Part shown: positions 31,204 to 45,107 of the stretch, one piece after another | How positions within the stretch are numbered: position 1 is the first letter of the stretch | How the letters are laid out: every line of letters starts with the position of its first letter | Origin: Heterohyrax brucei | Lineage: Eukaryota; Chordata; Mammalia; Hyracoidea; Procaviidae | NCBI GenBank assembly: GCA_028571685.1 | Contig: CM053146.1 | Location: 26,881,431 to 26,945,430 of the forward strand | Direction of reading: 5' to 3' | DNA length: 64,000 nucleotides | The notes under the pieces: generated by a model | What the model was told of the DNA's origin: nothing | Database searches by the model: none | Seen by the model: the letters and a program-made list of their open reading frames with translations, nothing else | Program-made: the position numbers and the translations under genes

Positions 31204-34200
31204 CATTTGAAAACCTAAAGGAAATGAACAAATTTCTAGATTCATATCATCTACCAAAATTAGCACAAGGAAAAGTAGAACAAGTTAGTAAACCCAGTTC
31301 AATGGAAGAGATTGAAAATAATCATCAAAAACTTACCAACCAAAAAAAAGTTCTGGCCCAGATGGTTTCATTGGAGAAGTCTATCACACTGTTAGAGAAG
31401 AGTTAACTCCATTATTACTGAGGCTATTTCACATGATGGAAAGGAATAGAAAGTCCCAAATTAATTCTATGAAGCTGATATAACTCTGATACCAAAGACA
31501 GGGAAAACTCCCACTAAAAAGGAGAACTACAGACCAATAACCTTATGACATATTACACTGCCACATGGACCTAGATGCAAAAATCATCAACGAAATTTTA
31601 GCCAATAGAATTTAACAGCATATAAAAAAATAATTCACCGTGACCAAGTTGGATTCATTGTAGGGAAGAAATTCTTTTTGAACATCAGAACAATTAATAT
31701 GATCAATCACATAAATAACACTAAAGGTAAGAGTCAGCTGATTTTTTCAATTGATGCAGAAAAGGTGTTTGACAAAGTCCAACATCCATTCATGATGAAA
31801 ACTCTCAGCAAAATAGGAATAAAGGGGAAATTCCTCAGTGCAATAATGGGCATCGATCCGAAAGTCGACCACTTACAGCATCCTGAATGGTGAGAGACTG
31901 AAAGAAGTCCACTTGAGAATGGGAACTAGACAATGATGCCCACTCTCAACACTTCTATTCAGCATTGTAATAAAGGTTCTAGCTAGAGTAATTAGACAAG
32001 ATAAACAAATAAAGGGCATCTTGTCAGCAAAGAAGAAGGAAAAATCTTCCTATCTGCACTGTATGATTGTTTACACAGAGAATCCTAAAGAATCTATAAG
32101 TAAACTACTGGAACTAAAAGAGGAGTTCAGCAAAGTATTGTGATATAAAATAAATCTTCAGGATTCCATTACACCAACAAAGAGATCATTAAAGAAGAAA
32201 TCATCAAATCAGTACCATTTACTGCAGCTCCCAAGGAGATAAAATACTTGGGATCAATCTAACTAGGTAAATAAGAGACCTATTCAGAGAGAGCTACAAG
32301 ACCTTACTGCAAGAAACCAAGAGAGACTTACATAAATGGAGAAACCTACCCTGCTCATGGATAGCAGGATTTCACATTGTGAAACTGTCTATTTTACCTA
32401 AAGCAATCTACATATACAATGTAATCCCAGTACAAATTCCAGTGTCATTTTTTAATGAGATGGAGAAATAAAATCACAAATTTATTTGGAACAGGAAGAA
32501 ACTGTGGATCAGTAAAACACTACTGAAGAAGAGCAACACAGTTGGAGGCCTCACACTATCCAGCTTTATAACCTATTACACTCCCATAGTTGTAAAAAAA
32601 CAGTCTGATACTGCTACAAAAAGAGACATATAGACCAATGGAAAAGAGTGACCCCAGATATGCCACTATCCTTTCATGAACTGTTGATATTTGACAAAGG
32701 CCCTAATATTTTATACTGCAGTAAAAACAGTCTCTTTAACAAACAGTGTTGGCAAAATTGGAAATTCATCTGCAAAAAAACTGAAACAAAAACCATGTCT
32801 CACAGCTTACACAAAAATCAATTGAAAATGAATCAAAGACCTAAATACGAAACCTAAAATGATAAAGACCGTGGAAGAAAAAATAGGGCCAACAATGCAA
32901 CTTCTAATACAGAGTTTAGACAGACTTCAAAATATGACAAAGCATGATTAACAGAAGAGAAAATAGATAAATGGGAAGTATTAAGAATCAAAAGTTTTGC
33001 TCATCCAAAGACTTTATCACAATAGTTAAAATACCACCTACAGAATGGAGAAATACTTGGCAACTATGTATCAGACTGACATCTGATCTCCATAAATTAC
33101 AAAATATTACCATGGGTGAAGGACATGGACAGACTCTTCACCAAAGAGGACATCGAGGCAGCCAAAAGACACATGAGGAAATATGATCATTAGCTATTAG
33201 AGAAATCCAAATCAAAACTACAGTTAGATACCATCACGCCCCAACAAGGTTGGCCATAATCCAAAAGCACAATACAACAGATGCTGGAGAGGCCACGGAG
33301 AAATTGGAATTCTCCTACACTGCTGGTGAGATTGTAAAATGGTACAACTTCTTTGTATTCTAGCACCAGATTGTACTCTGGCACTTCTTTAAAAAGTTGG
33401 AAATAGATACACCATTTGATCCAGTAATCCCACTGCTTGGAATTTATCCTACAGAAACAAAGCCTATCACATGAGCAGACACATGGACACAAATGTTTGT
33501 TGCAGCATGGTCCACAATAGCAAAAAGGAGTCAACCTAGACGCCCATCAACAGATGAATGGTTTAACAAACTATGATACATACACTTAATGAAACACTAT
33601 GCAGTGATAAACAAAGATGATTTTAGGAAACATCTCATAACCTGGTTTCAGCTGGAAGACATTATGCTGAGTGAAATCAGTCAGTGTCAAAAGGACAAAT
33701 ATTGTATGAGACCCCTAGAATAAGGACTTAAAACAGACATATGTACAGAAAAGACTCTTCAATGGCTACAAGGGCAGGGATGGGGCGGCAAAGATTGACC
33801 ATAGAGTAGATAGTTGATAGAAATTTGGTTAAGTGAAAGCAGTGATAGCACACAGTAGAAAGTAGATCAACCTAACTGGACTTCATCATAACCTGAAAGC
33901 TCTTGTAACTTCAATCCAATATTTCAAGGGTAGAGTAACAGGGTCAGGGCTTGGCGACCTTGCTCTCAGGTGCCTCAGGTCAATTGGCATAGTTAGCCTA
34001 TTGCTAAGTGAGTCTTCTACAACCTACATTGATGAGTGGTATCTGGAGTCTTAAAAGCTAGCAAGCTTCCATCTGAGGTATACCAAATTGTACCAACTCA
34101 GCCAGAATAGATGTTCACAGAGAACACCGGGCACAACAAAGACACGAGGGAAAAAGAGCCCACGAAACAAAAAGACCTACGTATCAACATGTGACTAGAA

Positions 34201-34676
34201 GAACCAGATGGTGCCCGGCCACCACCAAAGACAGCCGTGATGGGGCACACAATGTTGAATCCCTGTGGCAACATCAGACAAAGAGGGATGCAGCTCAAGA
34301 AATCTACAAAAATGCTACAGTTGATAGTCCAGTGGCCTGGGGGATCCCTTGGGACTGTCCCTGTCTAGAAAACATTACTGTGGTTAACTCTTTGGACAAA
34401 AATGGACTAGAGCTGAGAACACAATGTGACTGTATGGTGGGTGTATTTTATGGTTCTATGTACTTATAGGGAGATGTCCTATTGGTCTCTTTCTAGATGG
34501 GAGAGGAGGGTAGAGAGGAGGGGGCAGGTACTTATTAAGAGGATATGACTAGTATAAAATGAAAAGAAAGAGTGTGCTGTCATAGGACAAGGAGAGCAGA
34601 AGAGGTATCTATAGGCGGGCATACAAAATTGTTTTAGATTGTATACTTTCACTTAATCACAATAATAAAAAAAGAA
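31204..34676 (+). mobile_element. L1, 5' truncated, sense, with 3' UTR and A tail
   Basis: Starts in the ORF2 linker (GAAAACCTAAAGGAAATG), runs through the reverse transcriptase and C-terminal domain to a stop near 33723, then the 3' UTR to an A-rich tail at about 34664-34676. ORF2 is heavily broken: frames at 31047-31406, 31678-31893, 32648-32857 and 32971-33186. The catalytic region near 32060 has lost the ADD residues through a small deletion. The 3' UTR ends like those at 46108 and (antisense) 58976. Confidence 0.88.
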
Positions 34677-34685
34677 AGAAAAATA

Positions 34686-35105
34686 CATATCATGATCAAG
34701 TGAAGTTTGTAGCAGAGTGCAAAGTCAGTTTAACATTCAAATCACACTCATTGTAACTCACCATTTGACACATGAAGCAATTAACAGGTGATCACCACAA
34801 GAGATCGAAAGAAAGAATAAAATTGGAAACCGTGATAGTGTAGTAGTTATGTGCTATAACTGCCTACCAAAAGGTTGGCAGTTCAAATCCTCCAGGAGCT
34901 TCTTAGAAACTCTATGGAGTAGTTCTACTTTGTCCTGTAGGATCACTATGAGTCAGAAATCTATTCAACAGCAAGGTGTTGAATTTTGTACTTTTTTTAA
35001 AAAAAGATCAATCTTATAATGGGAACCTGTGAAAATTCTACAGTAACATTACACCTACCAGTGAAGTATTGCAGACTTTCCTTTATAGATGTCTCCCGAG
35101 AGTGC
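34686..35105 (+). mobile_element. Older L1 ORF2 fragment, split by AfroSINE
   Basis: Degraded reverse transcriptase region of an older (L1M-type) element: CATATCATGATCAAGTGAAG near 34686, TTAACATTCAAATCACACTC, ACAGGTGATCACCACAAG. After the SINE it continues with AAAATTCTACAGTAACATTA. Assignment is by word order only. Confidence 0.55.
34826..34990 (+). repeat. AfroSINE
   Basis: Sense copy: GGAAACCGTGATAGTGTAGT head, AAAGGTTGGCAGTTCAAATC box region, GAAACTCTATGGAGTAGTTC middle, CACTATGAGTCAGAAATCTA tail. Complete. Confidence 0.87.
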
Positions 35106-35490
35106 CACCTCAATAAATCATTTACAGAAGAATTTTTGTTTCAGGCACTGCTTCTAGGAAATTTGTCCTGTATATGTTATAAATAAATCAATTAAGAATT
35201 TCTTTTAGGAAATTAGAATATGGACGGTACCTTCAAAATCAGTTGGAAAATTAGAATGTAAAATAAATATAAAAATTTGAAGAAAAATAAATCCAAAAGT
35301 AGTAAAAGAACAGGCCTCATAAATCTGAATAAGTTAAAATATACTAAAAAATGAGATTAGGAATGAAAACAAAACTTTTTTTTATATTTCTCTTATACCT
35401 GTTATAATCCCAGTTACAAGAAAAGAAAACAAAAGTATCACATGCAAGTCTACAGTACAATAAGTTTAAAGCCCAGAGTAAAGAAATAAC
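35106..35490. other. Unassigned AT-rich sequence
   Basis: Nothing recognised. A-rich in its second half, possibly more of the old L1. Confidence 0.45.
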
Positions 35491-36928
35491 TGCTGAGGCA
35501 GGGTAGACTAGTCACATGTCTCTTTGAGTCCATCTGAGAACTAAGGCCTAGAAAAACAATTGATTAGAGCACTGTTGGCATTTTTGGACCCCCAAAATCA
35601 GTTGGAGGATTGTGAGATTGGACTGGGTAACAGGAAAGAGAAAACTACTTTTGTCAGAGGTGACGCAACAGTGCAACTTGTCCTATTTCTGCTGGCACAG
35701 TGGTGGAAAGGCTTATAGGTACAGATGCCATCTTTTTCAAACAAGAAACTGGGACAGGAGTTGCTGATCCTAAGACTCTGACTGTGGCCAGCTGGCATAC
35801 TGAGCCACAGAAACTAAGTAGAAAGCATCTCTCACAGAAGAGAAGCTGTACTTAAGACAGTCACATCTAGAGAATCCAGCGACGGCTGGCAATTAAGGGT
35901 GTTAGTGCCTTTGCCCCATCTTATCTGAGCTATGTCATAGATTCTGCTAGAGCAGCACAGAAGAGGAGGCATAGGTAGAGTGACATCTTAGTCAGCTGAG
36001 AGATGGAGGGAGCCACCCTTGAGGGCCTGGCTGGGGTTGGACTGCCACAATGAGCAACAGTACCTGACTGGGCAGTGCCTTTTTCAGCAGAAGAGTTATT
36101 TTTAAGACAAATGCATCCACAGAATGCAGTGGTGACTGGTGGCTGAGTGTGGTGGTGCCCTTTCCGCTTCCTTCACTGAGCCATGGCAAACTTCTACCGA
36201 AATAACCCCAAAAAGACTCTACAAGTAGGTCTCAATCTAAGTCAGCCAAGAACTGGGCCTGCCACCCTTGATGGCCAGGCTGAGAAAGGCTAATCTCAGC
36301 AGAAAGGCTATTCTAAATATGAATGTACCTAGAGAACACAGCAGCCGGTGGCAGCCAAGAGTGGCAGGGTTCTTTCCTTCTCCTTTCTTTGAGCTACACC
36401 ATGCTGTCTGCTGGCATGACTTCAGAGAGTCAGCACAAATAGGCTGCTATCTTTGTCAGCCAGGAAGTAGCACCTGACACCCCTGAAGTCCTAGCTGGGT
36501 CTGGCCACAAGCTGAGAAGTCCTGCCAGACTGGACAGCATTTCTCTAACTAGAGAAGCTATACGTAAGACAGCTGGACCTAGAGAACACTGCAGCAGCTG
36601 ACAGCTAAGTCCGGCAGTGCTTTCCTCCATTTGCTTCTCAGAACTACACCATACCTTCTGCTGGTACAACACTGCAAAAGCTAAACAGCTTTCTGATGGC
36701 ACAAAGACAACAGTTAATATTTAACCATTTAAAGAAACAGACCACTGCAGCTCCAGAAAACTCCCAAAACAAAGAATCAAAAAACTTCCCAGATAAAGAA
36801 GCTTTTCAGAAATTATTGGAGGCAGAATACAAAAAAAACTATGTAGGTAGCCCTTCTAGAACTTAGGATGGAGATTAAACAAAGTGCAACAAAACAAAAT
36901 GAAAAATTAAACAAGCTGTAGTAATAGA
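35491..36928 (+). mobile_element. L1 5' UTR plus start of ORF1
   Basis: Sense L1 starting near its true 5' end (GCAGGGTAGACTAGTCACAT) with a 1.26-kb 5' UTR and the first 170 or so bases of ORF1. The ORF1 start codon is GCA where ATG is expected (about 36751). It ends at the coiled coil (AAAAATTAAACAAGCTG) where an RTE begins. Four copies of a 210-250 bp unit lie in the 5' UTR, marked by AGAAGCTGTACTTAAGAC (35841), AAGAGTTATTTTTAAGAC (36091), AGAAAGGCTATTCTAAATAT (36301) and AGAGAAGCTATACGTAAGAC (36551). Confidence 0.82.
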
Positions 36929-36929
36929 C

Positions 36930-39268
36930 ATGGTAGTCTACTTCTGAAAGGAATTAGCCTGAGAAAACCTTATGAACAGCAGCCAAGCATTGTAAGATAT
37001 GGTGCCAGAAAGTGAGCCCCCAGGTTAGAAGGCACTTGGGAGACAATTGGAAAAGAGCTGCCTCCTCAAAGTAAAGTTGATTTTAATGATGTGGATGGAG
37101 TAAGGCCTCCGGGATCTTCATTTGCTGATGTGACATAACTCAAAATGAGAAGAAATGCCTGCAAACATCCATTAATAATTGGGACATAGAGTGTATGAAA
37201 TATGAATGTGGGAAAAATGGAAATTGTCAAAAATAGAAATGGAATACATAAACATTAATATCCTAGGCACTGGTAAGCTCAAATGGACCCATTTTGGCCA
37301 TTGTGAATCCAAAAATCATTTGGTCTACTATACTGGGAATGAAAAGTTGAAGAGAAACAGTGTTGTTTTCATCATCAAAAACAACATTTCAAGATCTGTC
37401 CTGAAGTACAATGCTGTCAGTGATAGGATAATATCCATATTCCTATAAGGACGGTCAATTAATATGACTATTATTCAAATTTATGTACCAAAACCTAAGG
37501 CCAAAGAGGAAGAGGTTGAAGATTTTTACTAGTTTCAGCAGTCTGAAATTGATTGAACACACAACCGGGATGCACTGATAATTACTGGTGACTGGAATGC
37601 AAAGGTTGAAAAAAAGAAGAAGGATCAGTAGTTGGAAAAAAACAATAGAAATGATACTGGAGATCACGCAGTAGAATTTTGCAACTAACAACTTTTTCAT
37701 TGTAAATACCTTTTTTTAACCAACACAAACAGAAACTGTAAATATAGACTTTACCAGATGGAATAAAAAAGAATCAACTTGACTACATCTGTGGAAAAAA
37801 ACAATAGAAAAGCGCCATATCAGCAGTCAGAACAAGACCAGGTGTCAACTGTGGCATAGATCATCAATTGGTCATATGCAAATTCAGATTGAAACTGAAG
37901 AAAATTAGAAGTTCACAAGAGCCAAAGTATGATCTTGAGTATATGTCTTTTGAGTTTAAAGACCATGTCAAGAACAGATCTGTGTTGATAACTAATGACT
38001 GAAGATCAGCCCAATTGTGGAATAACATCAAAGACATCACCCATGAAGAAAACAAGAGGTCATTAAAAAGAAAGAAAAGACTAACTTGGATGTCAGAAGA
38101 GACTCTGAAACTTGGTCTCAAACATTGAGCAGCTAAAACAAAAGGAATGACAAAGTAAAAGACCTAAACAGAAGATTTCAAAGAGCACCTTGAGAAAACA
38201 AAAGAAAATATTGTAATGACATGTGCAAAGAGCTGGAAATGAAGAATTGGAAGAGAAGAATACATTCTGCATTTCTTAGGCTGAAAGAACTGAAGAAAAA
38301 ATTCAAGCCTCAAGTTGAAGTAGTGAAGGATTCTACAGGGAAACTATTAAATGATCACGGAGCATCAAAAGAAGATGGAAGGAATACATAGAGTCATTAT
38401 ACCAGAAAAAAATGGTCAATGTTTGGCCATTTGAAGAGGTGGCATATGATCAGAAACCAATGACACTGAAAGAAGAAGTCAAACCTGCATTGAAGGCACT
38501 GGCAAAAAAACAAGGTTCATGTAATTGATGGAATACCAATTGGAATATTTCAACAAACAGATGCATTGCTGGAAGTGTTCATTCATCTATGCCAAGAAAT
38601 TTGGAGACCAGCTACCTGGCCAGCTAACTAGAAGAGATCCATATTTATGTGCATTCCAAAGAAAAGTGATCCAACTGGATGTGGAAACTACCAAACAATA
38701 TCACTCATATCATACTCAAGTAAAATTTTGCTCAAGATCATTAAAAAGTGACTGCAGCAGTATATTGACACGGAACTGCCAGAATTCAAGCTGGATTCAG
38801 ATGAGGACTTGGAAGCAGTGATATCACTGACGTTACATGGATCTTGGCTAAAGTAAACAATACCAAAAAAATGTTTACTTATGTTTCATTGACTATGCAA
38901 AAACATTCAACTGTGTGAGTAGTACTAGACTATGGTTAACATTGTGGAAAATGGGAATTCCAGAACACCTCATTGTGCTCTTAAAGAACCTGTATATGGA
39001 TCAAGAGGTAGTCATGCAAACAGAACAAGGGGACACTGCATGGTTTAAAGTCAGGAAAGGTATGCATCAGGGTTGTATCCTTTCACCATAACTTTTTATT
39101 ATGTATGTCAAGAAAATAATCCAAGAAGCTGGATTTTGTGAAGGAGAAGGCATCAGAATTAGACGGTGATTAAATTAAAAAATTGCATTACGCAAACAAC
39201 ATCACCTTACTTCCTGGAAATGAAGAAGATCTGAGACACTTACTGATGAAGATCAAGGACCACAGCCT
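36930..39268 (+). mobile_element. RTE LINE, 5' two thirds, sense
   Basis: Sense RTE including sequence upstream of the ORF (GCAAACATCCATTAATAATT near 37157), the endonuclease, linker and reverse transcriptase. It ends at CACAGCCTTCAG (39268), where an L1 5' UTR begins. Its 3' end is missing. The frame at 37206-37448 contains KLKRNSVVFIIKNNISRSVL. The catalytic box near 39195 reads YANNITL in place of YADD, so both aspartates are lost. Many stops. Confidence 0.86.
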
Positions 39269-40012
39269 TCAGCACTGCTGACGTGATCAGTGGCAGGAAT
39301 AGCCACATTTTGAGAGCCTAGCTCTAGACTCTGAGTAACTTGACCCCTCCATCCACTCTTTTGGAACTTCTGCCATTGATTAGGCTATTTTGCAGCAAGT
39401 GGGAGAGATCATGAAAGACATAATCTTGTTTAACCAGGAGGCAATTCCCAGGCTTGGAGGCAGAGCTGCCTGGGGAGTGTTTTCCCAGCAGGAAAACTGT
39501 GTTTAGCACAATGTAGCCTTATGGGTGGGGACCAGCAGTGAATGACAACAGGACAGTAGCCTTTCCATACTTTGAAGTAGATACAGTGTCTGGGGATGGA
39601 TATAGAGGTACCTCCATTGTCAACTGAAAAGAAGGGCTTACACACCTGACAGCCTGACTGATTTTGGAAGCTGTCAGGTAACTTTAACCTTTCAAAATAA
39701 GACTACCTGGAGAAATAGCTGCAGTGCAGCCTGATGGCATCTCCTCCAGCCTTTACTGACACACAATGTAGGGTCAAGTGATAGCCCCCCAGTGACTCCA
39801 TAAGTAGGGCCATGTCTTTGCCAACCAGGAGGTGGAGACTGGTACCCCAGAGACTCCACTGGGCCCACTCACTGGAGTACATAGCAGTGGCTGGTTACCA
39901 ACTCTCAGACTGTGCATCAACTTCTGTTAAGGCAACATCAGAGAAATCAAAAAACCTCTTGATTCCCCCAAAGCAGTAAACTTTGGCCAGACACTTAAAA
40001 AGAATTCTACCT

Positions 40013-40920
40013 ATGGCTCCAGAAATCTCCCAAAAGAAAGAACCAAAGAACTTCCCTGATGCTGAAGGTTTTCTGAAACTTTCAGAGACTGAGTACAAAT
40101 TAATGATATAGAAAGCCCTCCTAGACATTACACAGAATTTAGCAGAGCAGAATGAAAAATTAAGCAAGCTGGTTGAACTGGAGCACCAACATTCTGAAAT
40201 CTGACAGATCAATAACAAAATTAAAGAATTAGAAAACACAATTCAAAGCCAAGAGAACAGAATTAAACAAATGGAAAATAGACTTTCAGACTTGGAAGAC
40301 AGAGCTACTGACACCAGCATTTATGAGGAGGAATCAGAGAAAAGAAACAAGAAAAATGAAGAAGTGTTAAGAAACCTATGGGACTCCATTAAGAGAAACA
40401 ATCTACAATTGGAATTCCTGAACAGGAATGGACACCTGAAAACACAGAATATTGTTGTTGAGCTACTGACAGAAAACTTCCCTGAAATTATGAAAGAAGA
40501 AAACATAGATATCCAAGATGTGCATCAAATGTCACTCAATATAGATCTCAAAAAAAGATTCCAACACATACTATAATCAAGCTTAACAAAATGAAAGATA
40601 AGCAGAAACTGTTAAAGGCAGCAAGACTCAAAGCAAAGCTAACATTAAGAGGGAAGCCTATAGGCTTTCATCTGACTTCTCAGCAGAAACCATGTTGGCA
40701 AGGAGGCAGTAAGATAGCACATTCAAAGCCTTGAAGGAGAAAAGCTTCTAATCAGGAATTATACATCCTCCAAAACTGTCTTTCAAATATGAAAATAAAA
40801 TTAAGACATTTGCAAATAAACAGAAACTCAGAGACTTTGTAAAAACCAAGCCAAAGTTACAAGAAATACTGAATGAAGCTCTAGGCTAAGAAGAACAAAA
40901 CCATTAACTCTAGATTTTAG
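40013..40920 (+). pseudogene. L1 ORF1 remnant
   Basis: ATG at 40013 begins MAPEISQKKEPKNFPDAEGF. The frame stops after about 31 codons (TAG near 40108). The coiled coil and start of the RNA-binding core are open at 40271-40576 (ENRLSDLEDRATDTSIYEEE, IMKEENIDIQDVHQMSL), followed by a stop at 40574. The C-terminal domain follows to about 40920 with further breaks. Expected product is the L1 RNA chaperone; not functional here. Confidence 0.85.
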
Positions 40921-41340
40921 GAGACAATAGAGGACACATCATCTAGAAACCTACTCAATTAGGGAAGGCATAAAACTCAACCAAAGCTGTAATATTAAAA
41001 GAAGTGATCCAGTGATCATATCATGAAAACTATGATACCATCACATTAAAAAGTTGGATATACAACAGTAGTTATAATCCTTCCAAATGGAGAGGAAGTT
41101 AGTAAGATATGTAGAAGTTAAAATTAGGTTTAAACATAGATTATTCAGGGGGATCAGAGGGGTAGCTGCAAAGCACACTAAAGACACAACACATAAAAAC
41201 AAGGAACGCAATACAGGAGTCTCAACAAACACAAAACTAACACTAAAAAGAATGAAAAATCGACCCATAAAGAAGAACATTCCAGAACAGAATATTAAGA
41301 GCAACAGAGAAAACATCAACACAAAAATAAATACATCAAA

Positions 41341-44300
41341 ATGACAGCATTAAACACATACCTATCAATAATCACTCTGAATGTAAATAGTATAAATCCA
41401 ACAAAGAGACAACAAGTGACATCCTGTATCAAATAACACAACTCATCTATATGTTGCCTACAAGAAAGTCATCTTAGACTTAAAGATATGAACACACTGA
41501 AAATTAAAGGACAGGAGACTATGTACTGAGCAAACAGTATACAAAGAAGAGCATGTATGGCAATACTAATCTCAGATAAAATAGATTTTAATGTAAAATC
41601 CACCATAGTAGACAAGGATGGACACCAATTTTTGCTGAAAGGTTCAATATATAAGTAGGAGTTAACAATATTAATTATTTATATACTCAATATTTGAGCA
41701 CCTAAATACATTGAAGAAATAATGACTACATTAAAAATGAGATAGATCACTCCACAATAATAGTGGGAGACTTAAACACCTCCCTTTCAGTTGTGGAGAG
41801 ATTTTTTAGAAAACACCTCGATGAAGACACAGAAGATCTGTTGCCACAATTAACCAACTAGACCTCATTGACATACACAGAACTTCCCATACATTGGCAG
41901 ATAACTACAACTTCTCCAGTGTACATAGAACATTTTCCAGAATAGACCATGTGCTAGGACATAAAGCAAAGCTCAACAAAACCGAAACCACTGAATTATT
42001 GCAAAGCACTTTCTCAGACCACAAAGCCATAAAAGTCAAAATCAACAGCAGAAAAATGTTGATAGAAATTGGAACTCATGGAAATCCAGCAATATCTTGC
42101 TCAAAAACCCATGGGTTATAGAAGAAATCAAGGATGAAATAAAGAAATTTATAGATTCCAATGAGAATGAAAATGCTTTCTACCAGAACCTATGGGATAC
42201 AGCCAAAGAAATGCTCAGGGGTCAGTTTATTTTGATAAATGCACACATCTGGAAGGAAGAAAGAACTCAAACTAAAGAATTAACCCTACAGCTTGAACAA
42301 GTAGAAAGAGAAACAGAGGAACCCCTCAAGCACCAGAAGAAAACAGATCATAAAAATTAGAACAGAACTAAAAGAATTACAGAATAGAAGAACAACTGAA
42401 AAAATTGATAAGACCAAAAGCTGTTTTTTTGTAAAGATCAACAAAATTGAGACACCATTGGCTAAACTTACTACAGAAAAACAGGAAAGGAAAAAAGAAC
42501 TCAAATAAGAAATGAGAGAGAAGTTGTCACAACAGATCCAGCAGAAATAAAAAATATAACAGAATACTATGAAAGACTGTATTCTAACAGATTTGAAAAC
42601 CTAGAAGAAAAGGACAAAGTCCTATATTCATATCATCTACCAAAATTACCACAAGGTGAAGCAGAACAACTTAATAAACCCATCACAAAGGAAGAGATTG
42701 AAAAAGTCATCAAAATCTACCAACTAAGAAAGCCCTGGGGCAGAGGGGTTCATCACAGAATTCTACCAAGCTTTTAGAGAAGAGTTAACTCCAATATTAC
42801 TGAGCCTATTTCACAGCATAGAAAGGGATGGAATACTCCCAAATTCATTCTACGAAGCCAGCAAAACCCTTATACCAAAGCCACGGAAAGATCCAACAAA
42901 AATGGAGAGCTACAAACCAGTATCACTCATGAACCTAGATACAAAAATCTTCAGCAAAATTCTTGGCAACAGAATAAAACAACATATCAGAAAAATAATT
43001 CATCATGACAAAGTTGGATTCATTCCAGGGATGCAAGGCTGGTTCAGCATCAGAAAAACAGTTAATATGACCAACCACATAAATAACACAAAAGACAACT
43101 CACCTGATTTTGTCAATGGATGCAGAAAAGGCATTTGATAAAGTCTAACACCCATTCATCCTAAAAACTCTCACCAAAGTAGGAATAGAATGCAAATTCC
43201 TCAATGCGATAAAGGCCATTTATACAAAGCCAACCTCCTACATCAGCCTGAATGGACAAAAACTGAAACAATTCTCCCTGAGATTGGGGACTAGACAAGA
43301 GTGCTCACTCTCAACTCACCTGTGGAACATTGTACTAGAAGTCCTGGCCAGAGCCATCAGACAAGACAAAGAAATAAAGGGCATCCACATCAGCCAAGAA
43401 GTAAATATCTCCTTATCTGCAGATGATACGATTGTATATGCAGAGAACCCCAAAGAATCTATAAGTAAACTACTCAAACTGATAGAAGAGTTCAGCCAAG
43501 TGTCAGAATACCAGCTAAACATAAGTTAATCATTAGGATTCCTTTATACCAACAACAAGACTATTAAAGAAGAAGTCACCAAATTAGTACTGTTTACTAC
43601 AGCCTCCGAGAAGATAAAATCCCTAGGAATAAATCTAACTAGAGAAATAACAGACCTTTACAAAGAGAATTACAAGTCCTTACTACAAAAAACTAAGAGT
43701 GACTTACACAAATGGAGAAACCTACCCTATTCTTGGATTGAAAGACTTAACATTGTGAAAATGTCTGTTTTACTGAAAGCAATCTACTTATATAATTTAA
43801 TCCCAATACAAATTCCTGTCATACTTTTTTATGAGATGGAGAAAAAAGTCACCAGCTTTGGAAAGTGAAGAAGCCCTGGATAAGTAAAGCATTAGAGAAG
43901 AACAACACACTGGGAGGCCTCTCACTACCTGACTTTAAAACCGATGACACTGCCACAGTAGTCAAAACAGACTGGTACTGGTACAAAAAGAGACATATAG
44001 ACCAGTGGAACAGAGTTGAGACCCCCGAGATGGCACCATCCTCCTATGAACAGTTGATATTCAGCAAAGGCCCAAGATTTTAAACTGAGGTAAAAACAGT
44101 CTTTAATAAATGGAGCTGGCAAATTGGATATTCATCTGCAAAAACTGAAACAAGACCCATATCTCACCCCTTATACAAAAGGCAACTCAAGTTGGTAAAA
44201 GACATAAATATCGAATCTAAAACACTAAAGCGCATCCAATGAAGAAATAGGATCAACAATGGAAGTTTTAAAACACAACTTAGACAGACCTCAAACACTC

Positions 44301-45107
44301 ACAAAGCATGATCAACAGAAGATACAACAGATAAATGGGAACCACTAACACTTTTACTCACCCAAAGACTTTCTAAAAAGAATTAAAAGCCCACCCACAG
44401 AATGGGAAAAAAATATTCAGCCACTGTATGCCAGACTGACATCTGATCTTCATACTCTACAAGGCACTACAAAACATCAAGAAAAGAATAATCCAATTAA
44501 GTGATGGGTGAAGGAGATTGACAGACACTTCTGTGAAGAGGACATCCAAGCAGCCAAAAGACACTTGTGGAAATGTTCACGATTGTTAGCTATTAAAGAA
44601 ATTCAAATCAAAACCACGATGAGTTATCATCTCAACCCAACAATGTTGGCCATGATCCCCAAAATCCAAAACAACAAATGCTGGGGAGGCTGTGGAGAAA
44701 CTGTAACTCTCCTACTCTGCTGGTGGGATTGCAAAATGGTACAATCTGTTTGGAAAACAATCTGGGGCTTCCTTTAAAAGCTGGAAATAGATATACCATT
44801 TGACCCAGTAATCCCGCTGCTTGGAATATATCGTACAGAAGCCTGGGAATTCACATCAACAGATATGCACACGAATGTTTATTGCAGCACAGTCCACAAT
44901 AGCAAAAAGATGGAATGAACCCAGATGCCCAACAACAGATGAATGGATAAACTATGGTATATATACCCAAGGTAACACTATGCAGTGATAAAGAACAATG
45001 ATGATTTTAGGAAGCATCTCATAACTTGGTTTCAGTTGGAAGACATTATGTTGAGTGAAATTAGTCAGTGACACAAGGACAAATATTGTATGAAACCCCT
45101 ACTATAA
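41341..45107 (+). pseudogene. L1 ORF2 remnant, full length
   Basis: About 1,255 codons from ATG 41341 to TAA 45105-45107, the expected ORF2 size, broken by many stops and shifts. The endonuclease end (41894-42121) keeps FSDHKAIKVKINSRK, the only copy here with the usual SDH. The linker is open at 42097-42360 (VIEEIKDEIKKFIDSNENEN). The reverse transcriptase box (about 43415-43440) is [15 protein letters not shown], with serine for the usual phenylalanine but both aspartates kept. The cysteine-rich C-terminus is open at 44508-44777 (NNKCWGGCGETVTLLLCWWD). Confidence 0.88.
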
